Shown here: positions 26,634 through 37,364 of the stretch, one piece after another
Layout of the letters: the number at the start of each line of letters is the position of its first letter
Numbering within the stretch: the first letter of the stretch is position 1
DNA from: Mansonella perstans
Lineage: Eukaryota; Nematoda; Chromadorea; Rhabditida; Onchocercidae
Direction: 5' to 3'
DNA: 64,000 nucleotides
Assembly: GCA_037074765.1 (NCBI GenBank)
Contig: JBAMDO010000566.1
Coordinates: forward strand, 496,001 to 560,000
Notes under the pieces: model-generated
What the model saw: the letters and a program-made list of their open reading frames with translations, nothing else
What the model was told of the DNA's origin: nothing
The model's database searches: none
Made by a program: the position numbers and the translations under genes

Positions 26634-27785
26634 CTAAGAAACTACATCAGTAGGCGTATCTGATGACGGTGGATAAGTGTTCCAGCAATTATTTTCTCCA
26701 TCATAAACAACAATATCGTGATTATCCTGCAGTTTAAATACTCTCCTTTTATCACCATCCAAAACGACTGGGAAACGACTACATTTCTCCTCATTTTCAT
26801 CCGCACTAATTGTTTCACTGATGATTACAAACGTCATACTATCCTGAAATAGAGACTCTTTGGAGGTTGTATTTTTTTTGATAAAACTAAACCTTGACCT
26901 TAAAAAAAGAAACCTCAAGAAGTGTTATTTTCCAAAATGGAATTGGTCCCATCACAACGCTTCTCTCATACATATAGAGCTGATTTTTTCCACATCCAAG
27001 TACAATATTCTCCAAAAAAACTTTATTCTCAAATTCATCGCCAGATACTTCATCCAAATTAAACATATCACATGCACCGCTATCCATATATATTCGCAAC
27101 ATCGATATTCGCGGTACATCACAATCCTACAACAACCAAATGTAATCATATTTCCTCTTCCAGTTAATGAACGGATATAAATCAAATTACTTGACTCATT
27201 TTGATGCATATATGACAGTCATATTCTAAAAATCGTTATTAATCTATTTTTTAGAATATTTATAAAATTTATAACTCTTTTTAACATCAAATCCTATTCA
27301 GTTCTAACCATTTCTCAATCATATAACTAAAATGAACTGCAGTTTTATGAGAACATCTAATTTTTGTTTTCTTTATTCACTTGGAAATAAAAAAAAAAAA
27401 AAAAAACTCTCTTGTTTAACTCTCTACTCTCCTTACACCTTCTCTCAATTCTAACTCTATAACTTCATAGATAGATCTATAAAGATCCAAGAATAGTCAA
27501 ACTTACGAATAATGCAACAACAAGAGCATAGATATACGGTTCATCGGGTGATACGGTGTAAAAAGAGTAGAAAAGCTGGATAACTGGAAAATCGAATAAC
27601 TTTGACCAAGAATTTGGTATGAATGAATGTATGGACCATATTTGGATTCGATCAGTACAGCACGGCGAAATATACAATTGATGATCCCAGAAACCAATTT
27701 TCATTAGCCGATAATTACGTAACTCCGGAACAACTCCGAAAATGCGCATTTTGTGAATGAACGTTGCTGACTGAACACCTGTAAT
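26634..27785 (-). CDS. Uncharacterised protein, at least 221 aa, 5' end uncertain
   Basis: Exons 27785-27507, 27126-26914 and 26843-26634 join in phase 0 and end at TAG. Readable blocks are MRIFGVVPELRNYRLMKIGF, YISPCCTDRIQIWS, DEPYIYALVVALF, DCDVPRISMLRIYMDSGACD, ENIVLGCGKNQLYMYERSV and EDSMTFVIISETISADE. The C-terminus is hydrophilic, with an NCWNTYPPSSDTP tail. The strand-like alternation suggests a beta-rich domain; the family is not recognised. The first exon is open upstream of the Met (ITGVQSATFIHK), so an earlier exon may exist, but none could be placed. The 154-aa gene follows 132 bp downstream. Confidence 0.6.
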
Positions 27786-27936
27786 CTGAATTAAATGTAA
27801 CTAATAAAAATAAGTAATATGAAAGAATTCTTTAGAATATATTGCATCTTTGTTATTTTTCAGAAAATGAAAATGAGGAAAAATAATGTATAAAAGATGA
27901 TTATCTAGAAAGTAAAAATACTGATGAAAAGAAACT

Positions 27937-28079
27937 CCTTAATGGATGATAACAGAGATAATCTCGTTGAAAAAAAATCCCGTAATAGATGATAGCAGAG
28001 ATAATCTTGTTGAAAAAAAAACCCGTCATGGATGATAACAGAGATAATCTTGTTGAAAAAAAACCCCGTAATAGATGAT
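27937..28079. repeat. 43-bp tandem repeat, left block
   Basis: About 3.4 copies of a unit containing AGATGATAACAGAGATAATC and TTGTTGAAAAAAAACCC. The array resumes at 28801 after an interruption. Confidence 0.9.
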
Positions 28080-28800
28080 GTCACGAAATTCATAACGCGA
28101 AAATTCCAATAGGTTTAAATCTAATTGTATTAATGTCTTTACGAGCAATCTAATTAATTTCATAATGTTTAGATTTATTTCCTATCTCTTTGTTGTAGTC
28201 TAACCTCACATCCAATTATAAGTTGTCAAAACTCTTTCCTACCATAAATTAACAAAGAGGCAACTGTAACGATATTTTACTAAACAAAGCCATTGTGTAG
28301 TAACTGTGTCATAAAATCCCTTGTTTGATGATTATGCTTACATGCAATCTATTGTACCTTTTCAATCAAGCTTGTCTTTATAAAGGATTTCGCCTTTTTT
28401 ATGAGCTTCAGTTTCTTTTAACTCAGCTCATTAAGACTAGCTTTTCTCCGCCTACAATACTCATTTACTACTATTTAAACTATCAATCATCACACCACTA
28501 CCATTTTTAGGAATTTATTCACATCAACGGCTACTGGTTCTGTTCTCCTCATCATTACCATTTTTATTGTATTAATATTACCATTAAATACGCGTTGTAT
28601 ATAATTGTTACATAATTCTCGCGTTATCCAATTATTCTAATAAAAGGTTTAATTACCCAAGTTTGAGGTTTTCCCGCAACTCAATCCAATCATACAAACT
28701 TAATCCAAAACACAATCAATTCAACCCAATACAACAATCCGTGATCAAACCGTTGGAAAATATTGGTTAACAGTTGACCTCTCACAAGAAAATTCACGAC
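28080..28800. mobile_element. Candidate 721-bp insertion with 7-bp target duplication, carrying an SL1 sequence
   Basis: The segment interrupts the 43-bp array. AGATGAT occurs directly before it (28073-28079) and directly after it (28801-28807), and deleting the segment plus one AGATGAT restores a normal repeat unit. The ends are imperfect inverted repeats: GTCACGAAATTC at the left, GTCGTGAATTTTC read inward from the right. An internal inverted pair ATAACGCGARAATT lies at about 28092 and 28631. There is no long open frame, so it would be non-autonomous. It contains an exact SL1 22-mer at 28646-28667. Confidence 0.5.
28646..28667 (+). other. Exact 22-nt nematode SL1 spliced-leader sequence
   Basis: All 22 bases match SL1 (starting GGTTTAATTACC, ending AAGTTTGAG). 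It is followed by GTTTTCCCGCAACTC, not by the usual SL RNA continuation, and no canonical Sm site (AATTTTTGG) is seen in the next 100 nt. A normal SL1 RNA gene is therefore unlikely. A spliced-leader relic copied into DNA, or a diverged SL RNA gene, are the alternatives. Confidence 0.85.
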
Positions 28801-28951
28801 AGATGATAGCAGAGACAATCTTGTTGAAAAAAAAAACCTCGTAATAGATGATAACAGAGATAATCTTGTTGAAAAAAAATCCGTAACAGATGATAACAAA
28901 GATAATATTTTTGGAAAAAAACCCCGTAATAGATGATAACAGAGATAATCT
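28801..28951. repeat. 43-bp tandem repeat, right block
   Basis: About 3.5 further copies of the same unit as at 27937-28079, more diverged in the A-run length. Confidence 0.9.
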
Positions 28952-30481
28952 TCTTACATCCTCCTCAAAGTTTAGCGATTCTTAATGACTGAGCAGAACA
29001 ACTGAACAAATGTTAAATCAGAAAAAGAAAAAAAAAAACCTGACAGTGTTGTTGATAGCTTATAATTGAAATGCAGAGGAAAGATCAAATCAACAATTTT
29101 TTTTAGTTGTTTACCATCGCACAAATTTAATCCATATGAATTTCAAAGTAAAGGCATTCGATCAAATAAATATCCTTTCATCCAATCGATAATTCCACAT
29201 TTCCACTGTTTAATTGATTAATTGTAGTTAAGTTGTAGTACTAAAGGAAAGTATACATAGTGTGTATGCAAAAGATTTCTGGAAGTGTTGTATCATTTGT
29301 TCGAACAATTAATTAATATTGATTGAATTTTGAATTGCTAATTTTCTGCTTGTTTATATTTCTTCTATAAGATCTTTACAAAGTTTCATTTCCTCTTACT
29401 TATTAAATGAACTTTTTATGAAATCAAATTAAATGAATTAAATTAAATTTCTATTAAATGAAAATTAAATAACAAATTTACTTATTAAATGAACTCAAGG
29501 GAGATCCACAGGTCTCCAGGAATGTTTAACAAACTGATAATTAGCCATGCAAACATTTTACCATAGCAAATGAATGTTCGAATAACACTAACGAAAAAAA
29601 AGAGAGAGAAAGATGTATTCCATTCCTTTTTTTTTTTAAATTAATTTATTTCATGTACTATTTAAAGTTATACAAAAACTAAGCAATGATGAGTTATATG
29701 TTAATTTACAGTTACTGACTTACTGTATTCTATATAGATTTAGAAGTAATGCTATAATTATTTTCCATGTCTTTTAATTAATTAATTAATGCTTTTCTTG
29801 TTAATGTCTTTCCTGAATAATGTGTTTTTAATTTTTAAGGTAACATGAAATTATGAAATTATGGCAAAAACAAACATTCAAATATTTGTTTGGAAGATTT
29901 AACTGTCTAAGACAAGCAAAAATTTGATATTTTTGGATAACTCAATGAAATCTTACAAACAAGTAATTCAGTGAAAAATTTAAGTTCAATAACCATTTAA
30001 TAATCATTTACTTCTCTTCAATTATATGCATTTATTTACAAACAAAAATCATATATAAATGCAATTCTAGGATTGTTTAATGAAAAAACATACTGTACGC
30101 ATAATCTCTTTCAAATGACATTTTGCTGGATACTTTTCAAGGAAATCTATAAGATTACATGATGACATTATTCTTTGGTGATATTACTTGTATTTTTAAG
30201 TAATCATTTGAATTAATTGTACAGTATATCTGCATTGTGTTCTAATATTGCACTAGTTTAAATAATTGATTTTAAGATATTGGAAAGTGCCTCTATACAA
30301 AAAGCTTTTAGAATCAGATTTTTTCAAAAAGAGCAAAATAAATGAATAATACCTAAAAATTGGAATTAGACGTGAAATGCCAATGACATTAATGAAATTA
30401 ACAATTATTTCCAGTTATGTATATTAAAGCACAATTAAACTATCATATAACGAGATCATAAAATAACGAGATCACACAATT
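28952..30481. other. Gene-free AT-rich stretch
   Basis: No exon could be supported. It holds short A/T runs and (TTAA)n-like sequence near 29775. Confidence 0.5.
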
Positions 30482-30751
30482 CTAGAGTAGTGTAAGAATT
30501 ACATCGCCTTTTTCTCTACCTAACAGAACTGAAGTTGAAGTTCCCTTCTCCAAACTGACTGTTTTCCTTTTTATATAAATCAAGATTGAAGTCTGAATTT
30601 TTGAAGCTTTCAATTTGAAATAAAATTCTTCAAATGGAATTAGTCGATTCATTATTTCAAACATAAATACTTCCGGATATTCATAATCAATCACGTCTGT
30701 TTTAGTTGTTGAGCCAAGTTCGAAATAACATGATAATCCAAAAATCATCAT
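30482..30751 (-). other. 89-codon ORF in the kinesin 3' region
   Basis: The ORF begins at an ATG a few bases after the kinesin stop codon (30756) and runs to TAG. It encodes MMIFGLSCYFELG, EYPEVFMFEIMNRLIPFEEF and a C-terminus with GREKGDVILTLL. The composition is protein-like, but there is no acceptor in front and no recognised domain. It may be 3' UTR by chance, a downstream reading frame, or a decayed exon. Confidence 0.25.
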
Positions 30752-30755
30752 TGTT

Positions 30756-33700
30756 TTAATTCAGTAATACATTCAGACGAGCCGCATCTCTTTCCCTGTA
30801 AATCGTTATACATATTCAGCGGCAATTTTTTCAATAAGCTAAATTCATTTTGAGTGGACAATGAAAAAGATTTGCAATGCTGGGATAAAGATATTCAGAA
30901 GTATTAGGTTAAAGAAAATGATACAGAATAAGAAAAAAACAAACCGTTTGCTTGATCTTACGCGTGGCTTAGAATGGCGCATATCGTTCGAAGATATATG
31001 TGCCATTTCATCCTGATACGATAAGAATAAATCCATCATTTGCGAGTCTGGCGGCTATAATTTAATATAATTGTATGTTATTTCCAGTATAAGCAATTAC
31101 TGTTCGCTGCTTGATAAAAATTAAATCTTTAATGTCAGTTTCTAAAATGTGTGGTATTTTTAGAAACTGTGGCAAAAATAGTGCATCATAGGGAAAATAA
31201 TCATTTTTGAAAAAATGATCTTTTTTTAATTAAGATTAATAATAAGAGACATTACAATGATGTTGATATATCTCACACATCATGATACGTGAACCACCTT
31301 AAAGATTTCAAATAATGTCCTTACTCCATTCATGTTAAGTTGATGACATAAAATGCTTTTTAAATGTAAACTAAAAATTTTGAATAAACCTCGTAGAGCA
31401 GTTGCGGTGGTGGGTCACATATTCGCATGTTATTTCCAGTATAAGCAATACATTTTAACTGCCAATCGCCTATTTCCTCATTCCAGCGAACATAACGTTC
31501 AATAAGTTCTAGGAATTCCGCTGGCACATAGTTTTCTGTAGCAAAATATTAATTAAATTCACTCAACAATTTATCACCGATAATACTGCTGCAAACAACC
31601 TAAGAAAAACGAAGGAAACGAGGCAAAAAAGAAAGAAGTAAATATATAAAAGATTTGAATATACAATAAAGAAAAAGATCTTTAAATTACCTGAATTTGC
31701 AGTTATTTTATAAATACACAATTCTAATAAACAGTATTCTTTCGGAAAAACCCATTAATAAATTCCTATGATGTTCTAGTTGTTATATAGCAACGCTGAG
31801 CTATCACAAGGTAATTTTTCTAAGTTTTAGTAGTTCGGAAATAAATATCCTACTCATTAATCACATCAGCTTGAGTAGTTGCTGTGATTCTATAACGTTT
31901 ACAATTGTTCTGGGAACGAAATATTATAGACACTCACTGTTTTCTCTAATGCTACCAAAAGGTTTACTACTTTTCATGTGAATTAGAATGTGTATAACTT
32001 CTCACCAATAATAAGCATTTGCAAGAGAAGTTCACTGCGAAGTTGCCGAATACAATCCAAAAGACCTTCCATCTCACGCTGATGTTCAGTTTGTAAATCG
32101 GCTAATTCTCTTTTTGCAGCAGTTAACATATTCCAAACTTTTTTTATCTTCTTCGTTTTTCCATGTGCCTCTTCTGCCAAGGTATTGTATTTTTCTTCTA
32201 GATCAATCCTACAAATAAAATCGCTTATCAACATAATTCCTTTTTGTCATTTCACATTTCATTATGCTGCAACATGCTTTGAAAGTCTGGAAAAACTTTT
32301 ATTTTTTTCCTAATAATCAATAAAAGAATCCTATAAAAATGAGCGAATTCTATCATACTGAAACTGATAGAATTTCATCATAATTCTATCATATATCGTA
32401 AAAAATTCAACAGCAAAAGATCGAAATCTGTATAACTTATGTTAATGTATTAACAAATTGCAAATGGAAATTTTACGATAAAAGCTGAAAAAATCGAAAT
32501 TTTCTGCTGTATTCCAACAACCTTTTTAATCATATTAACTATTTTTAACGAATCGAACCTTTCCTGATTCTTTTCTGCCAATGCTTGCTTCAGCTGCGTC
32601 TCGTTCATACGTCCACGCTCTAACTCAGCATTACTTTGCTCCAGCAATCGGGCTTGCTTTTCAGCCTTCTCAAGCATATTTTCACCACCAACGATAATCT
32701 TTTTCTCAATTTGCTTCAGTTTACTCATCAATAAATCATGATCTTTATGAGATTGCGCCAGTTCTTCCTAAATTAAATTTCTAAAGACGTCCAAAATGGA
32801 TATATGATCCAAATTTACAGGCACACGTAAATAAGTATTACAAAGAAGTATAATAATAATTTAGATTCACATAAGTTGGGAGAACCTTGATTCGTTACAG
32901 CAGTTAAGGCAAAATGACCGAATGCAAATGACCAGGAAGGGTTAGAAATGATTCCGCTAGGCGTTATAAATTATCTGTAAGATGTCCGAATAATGTTATG
33001 CACCTCTATCATATCAGCAAACACAATGAAATGAATAATCCACTGATCAATATTGAAAATATATATTATGCATGTACCTCTTTAGCCCGAAGTTCCGCAA
33101 CCAACACTTCACGTTCTTCTTCAGCCAATCCTTTTCTTTTCTGTAATTCATTTCTTCTAATTTCAAACGTTTTTTTCAATTCTTCAATACGATCACTACG
33201 GCGGTTCCGCGACTGTTTCTGATCTTCGTGCAAACTCAATCCACCTGTTTCTTCTTCACTTCCGCTTGGATCTTCTGCAAACTATTTTAAAAGTTTGAAA
33301 TAAGGTGATTCATAAATAAGTTGACATCACACTCTCCACTACAGTGAGACTTTATATTCCTACAGGAACCTGCGCAAACGTTTAGTAAAGTGAACATAAA
33401 ACAAATAAAAGAATGTGAACTCAATAAAACCACAAGCTATTTGACAAACCTTTCTCAAGTAAACGTTTAAGATGCTCAATTTCCAATTGGTATTTTCGTA
33501 ATAATGCATCTTTTGGATCCTCATTAATTCGAACCACATTTTGTATATTTTTGGCACGATTTGCATATCTCAAAGTGGAAACAGTTTCATCGTAATTATA
33601 GGAAGCAGGACCAATATTGGCAAACTGAAATGAGAGAACAGGTTCTTTAAAATCTCACAATATTTCAGAAGACTATTTCAGAAAATAAAATCAGGATACG

Positions 33701-36029
33701 GACCCCCTGAATTGAAATATATCCCTAAATTCATGACTGTAACTTCCAGTTTTGTGCAGAATGCACAATTGCGAGTTCTTTACCGATAAATGTCTAAAGC
33801 CAAATTATCTCACAACTACTTACCATGACAGTTTTCGAATTACCACCTAAGGAATCCTGAAGTAATCGTGTAAGTTTGGAATTTCTATATGGAATGTGAA
33901 CCGTCTTCGAATCAACCAAAGCGCTAATAACATTACCGAGAGAAGAAAGGGACAAATTGATCTGAGCCGCTTCTTTTAATCGATTTCCACTGCTACCACT
34001 CTTTATCTGCCTTTCACTACCCTAAATTACGACTGTTACAATGTCTCAAGATGTACATTAGCCAAAAAACTGAAAAAATTAATGTTAGAAAAAATATTTA
34101 GCAGTGTCATTTATAACTCAAACATAACTTCGCAAATTTCTTTCAAAGTTCATAATGGACTGAAATATTATAAAAATACTTTCTCAAAAGTACAATGCAT
34201 GATGGACCAATCATTTTGAGCTACTGAAATGACCAGTAGACGCGCTGCATTGAATGGTATAAAAGTATAATAGTACAATAAAAAGACCTACAGCTAAATC
34301 GACAAGCTGTAATTTTCCTTGTGTGATATGGCAACGATCACCAATCTTTTCACTGCATTCAATCGTTACTGTGAACAACGCATGGGAACGTGAACTGTCC
34401 ACATTCATTTTTGTTGCACCAGTTGATCTATAATTAGGAAATAATAAGAAAAGATTTCTGATCAAAAGTCATCTTACAATTTGAAATTTATATCGGTCTG
34501 CCAATTATGCTCAATCCACATTTATTGTGTAATCTTCTTTGTTCGAAAAAAAGTAACACACCTATATTTGTTACCGAACTCCATGATGCGTTCCATATGA
34601 TCTGCATTGGAAACAGTGATACTTGATAGATCTTTTACATAAACACCAATGTCTGGTCGTTCCTTAACAAGGTCCAAACTCATATTACGAATCTTGATAA
34701 TCAAATAAGAAAACCAATAAAAAGGAGAAAACATTCACTTCATTCAGTTTGCCATTAATTCAACCAGTACTCTGTTCAGAGTATGAATGGTCAAAAATGA
34801 AAAGTCTTAGAGTTTAATTAAAAGTAAATCAGCGATTAAAACAAAATAAGCGATATCGTTGAGTTATCGCCACGTACGCTATTATTTTCATTATCAATCT
34901 GGAACTTTAGTTAGATTATTATTCATACCTTAATTTCAAGGCCATGTGGTGGATTTTTGGCTAGCAAATCTCGGATCTCTTCATTGTAAATTTCCAAATA
35001 CGAAACACGAACAAGGAATGTTTTATCCTGCTCACATTTTGCCACGTAGTCGAAAATATGTGCAAATGAATTCGGAATTATCCCAGGACAATTATTATTT
35101 CCCAGCATTGTGAAGGTTTTTCCAGTGCCAGTCTGCCCATAAGCAAGAACAGTACCTAAATGAAATCAGAATAAAACAAGCAGCAACTATGAAGAACAAA
35201 ATTATTCCCAATCATCTCTGAATAGAGAAAAATATCCTTCAATTTCAATATAGCAATTTATAATCTCATCGAAAACATCTTCAGCATAACATAATATAGC
35301 CCTAACTCTCAACTACCATTCAATATCCAACAAAACTATCCCATATCTCTCGGTGAATTTGTACCAATAACTGCAGCTATTTACCACGTTTACCGTCTTA
35401 AAAATACCATAACCAGCTTATATCTCTCGGAATCAAACTCAAGATATCACTGACCGTTATATCCCTTCAGTACATTGTCAACAATGTGTCTTGCAGCGAT
35501 GTTGTAAACATTAAATTGGTCGCAATCTTCTCCAAATACAGCATCGAACGTAAAAATACGAGGTGGTTCCTAAGGAAAATTTAACATCTTATTTGAGAAG
35601 TGTTTTTAATTACCATAACAAAAACAACAGACAGTATGGATAAATGCTTTAACTGTTATCGACGAAATATTTTTCACTACAAAGGTGACCCATGACCTCT
35701 TTAATATATATCGTTCCATTACGCCACCAGAAGTTATCGAAGCGTCCTATTGTACCATTTATTATTTCGTGTAGACTGATTTCCAATAAATTAGAAATAA
35801 ACTCGGCAATTTCGCATTCGCAATATCCGAAGTAGCTAATCTAATAACTTGCCGGTAAGCGTTGCATTTAAACTGAATCTACCTGGTCATTGTTTGGATT
35901 AATAACGGCGACAGAACTGCTAGCGCTATCCACGGATACAATTTTCCGATGACCTTGTTCACGTTCTAATTGGCTCAGAGGCCTGCAACGTACTACTACA
36001 CGAACATTATCTACTTCCTGCACCTCCAT
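30756..36029 (-). CDS. klp-20: Kinesin-2 motor subunit, KIF3A/KLP-20 type
   Basis: Thirteen exons join without a break: 36029-35883, 35569-35455, 35155-34929, 34692-34562, 34427-34292, 34021-33824, 33624-33450, 33274-33078, 32767-32559, 32208-32006, 31535-31390, 31054-30945 and 30795-30756. The product is 677 aa. The N-terminal motor has [12 protein letters not shown]-loop GQTGTGKT (94-101), switch I NVDSSRSH (215-222), switch II LVDLAGSER (248-256) and [18 protein letters not shown] long coiled coil follows (about 345-590). The tail block [24 protein letters not shown] is diagnostic for KIF3A rather than KIF3B. Family members form the heterotrimeric kinesin-2 that drives anterograde intraflagellar transport in sensory cilia. 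The tail ends in a basic [15 protein letters not shown], as in other KIF3A proteins. Confidence 0.95.
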
Positions 36030-37364
36030 TCATCATACTGGCTCCTATAACATGAACCAAGAATCACAACATTTTAAGGCTAAATTTACCATAAATTTAT
36101 ATGCTGCAGAATGCGTTTCTTGTATTTCTTGATATATGTATAATTTTATGCAAATCAATTAAGTCCTACAATGACAATTTCAGGCCCACAAATATCCGTG
36201 ACTTTTCCTTACCCTGATATTTTCCTACTTTTATAATGAATGCTTAAATTATAATTTCATCAATTTTATTGATCTCTCGATTGAAAATTTGAAAATACTA
36301 TGTAAACAAGCAATTAAGCGCATTGAAACGCAAAAAAAAAGAACAGTGAATTTTTCGCAGAATTTCTATTTTCATTTGCTTTTATCAAAGTCAACAATAT
36401 AAAAATAAAATACTTACAGACAATTACAGTAGTCGTCAAGCCCATTAAAATAGACCAAATAACAAGAAAACATAATAGCTGCAAGCTTACACAAATACAG
36501 AACTTATATATATAATCAGAATATGTACAAAAGCATTAGTGATCATAGCAAAAACATTGCTATGATGGAAAAACGACTAAGCTGAATGGGTTGAGAGAGA
36601 AATTCTTGTGATTACAGTAGAGGGTAAGCCTATTAAAACAAATCAAATGACTAAGAAAACATAAAAGCTAGTCACAGTATATCAGATTTTGAACAGGTGA
36701 ACTCTTCGGTGTGTATAGTTTAAATAAAACTTTGCCCTTTTTTATAATTATCACAACTTATTCTTTCTGCTTCCCTAGTATCAGTGAAGTTAAGTTTTTA
36801 TCATTTAATTATAAAATATAAAACGAAATTATAGTTTGCACATATATATAAATGCTTTACATTATTCCTTTCTTCTAATCACTATTTAATTCACTGAAGT
36901 CATAGGTATATATGCAGAAATATCAATTTTGCAAATATATTAAAAACTAAAGCAATACAAGTCAAGGAGCTTTCGCAGTCCGAAAGAAGGGGATATCAGA
37001 AAAATACACAAAATTACGTAATTAGAGATCAAAAAATATATAATTACAACATACGTAGGGAATGAATAAAACGGAGTATTCATCTATGTAAGTTGTTACT
37101 CAACAAAAATTAAGTTTTACAATTGACTCTAAATTTCTAAAGAACATGAAGTTTTTCCAAAAAGTTTCCCGAAATCTATCTTTTAATGACCAAAGAAAAG
37201 CGATAATGGAAGCTGATTTAGCACAACATTTCAGCACTGCAGATTGTTGCACAAAACAAGTGGTCAAATCTTATAATTTTTTTGTTTTTTTCAGAATCTC
37301 AACCTATTAGTGAAAAGAAACAGCGTCATAAAGCTACTTCATCAATAACATCCAAACTGATTTG
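36030..37364. other. Intergenic, kinesin upstream region
   Basis: No gene seen. Two diverged copies of a roughly 60-bp segment (about 36419-36480 and 36608-36670) share AATTACAGTAG/GATTACAGTAG and AAGAAAACATAA blocks. The region holds the kinesin promoter and the 3' end of the PI5P 4-kinase gene. Confidence 0.45.

Noticed and set aside
27905..28093. Minus-strand ORF of FFFNKIISVI-type repeats
   Set aside because: Translation of the 43-bp tandem array; no flanking gene structure.
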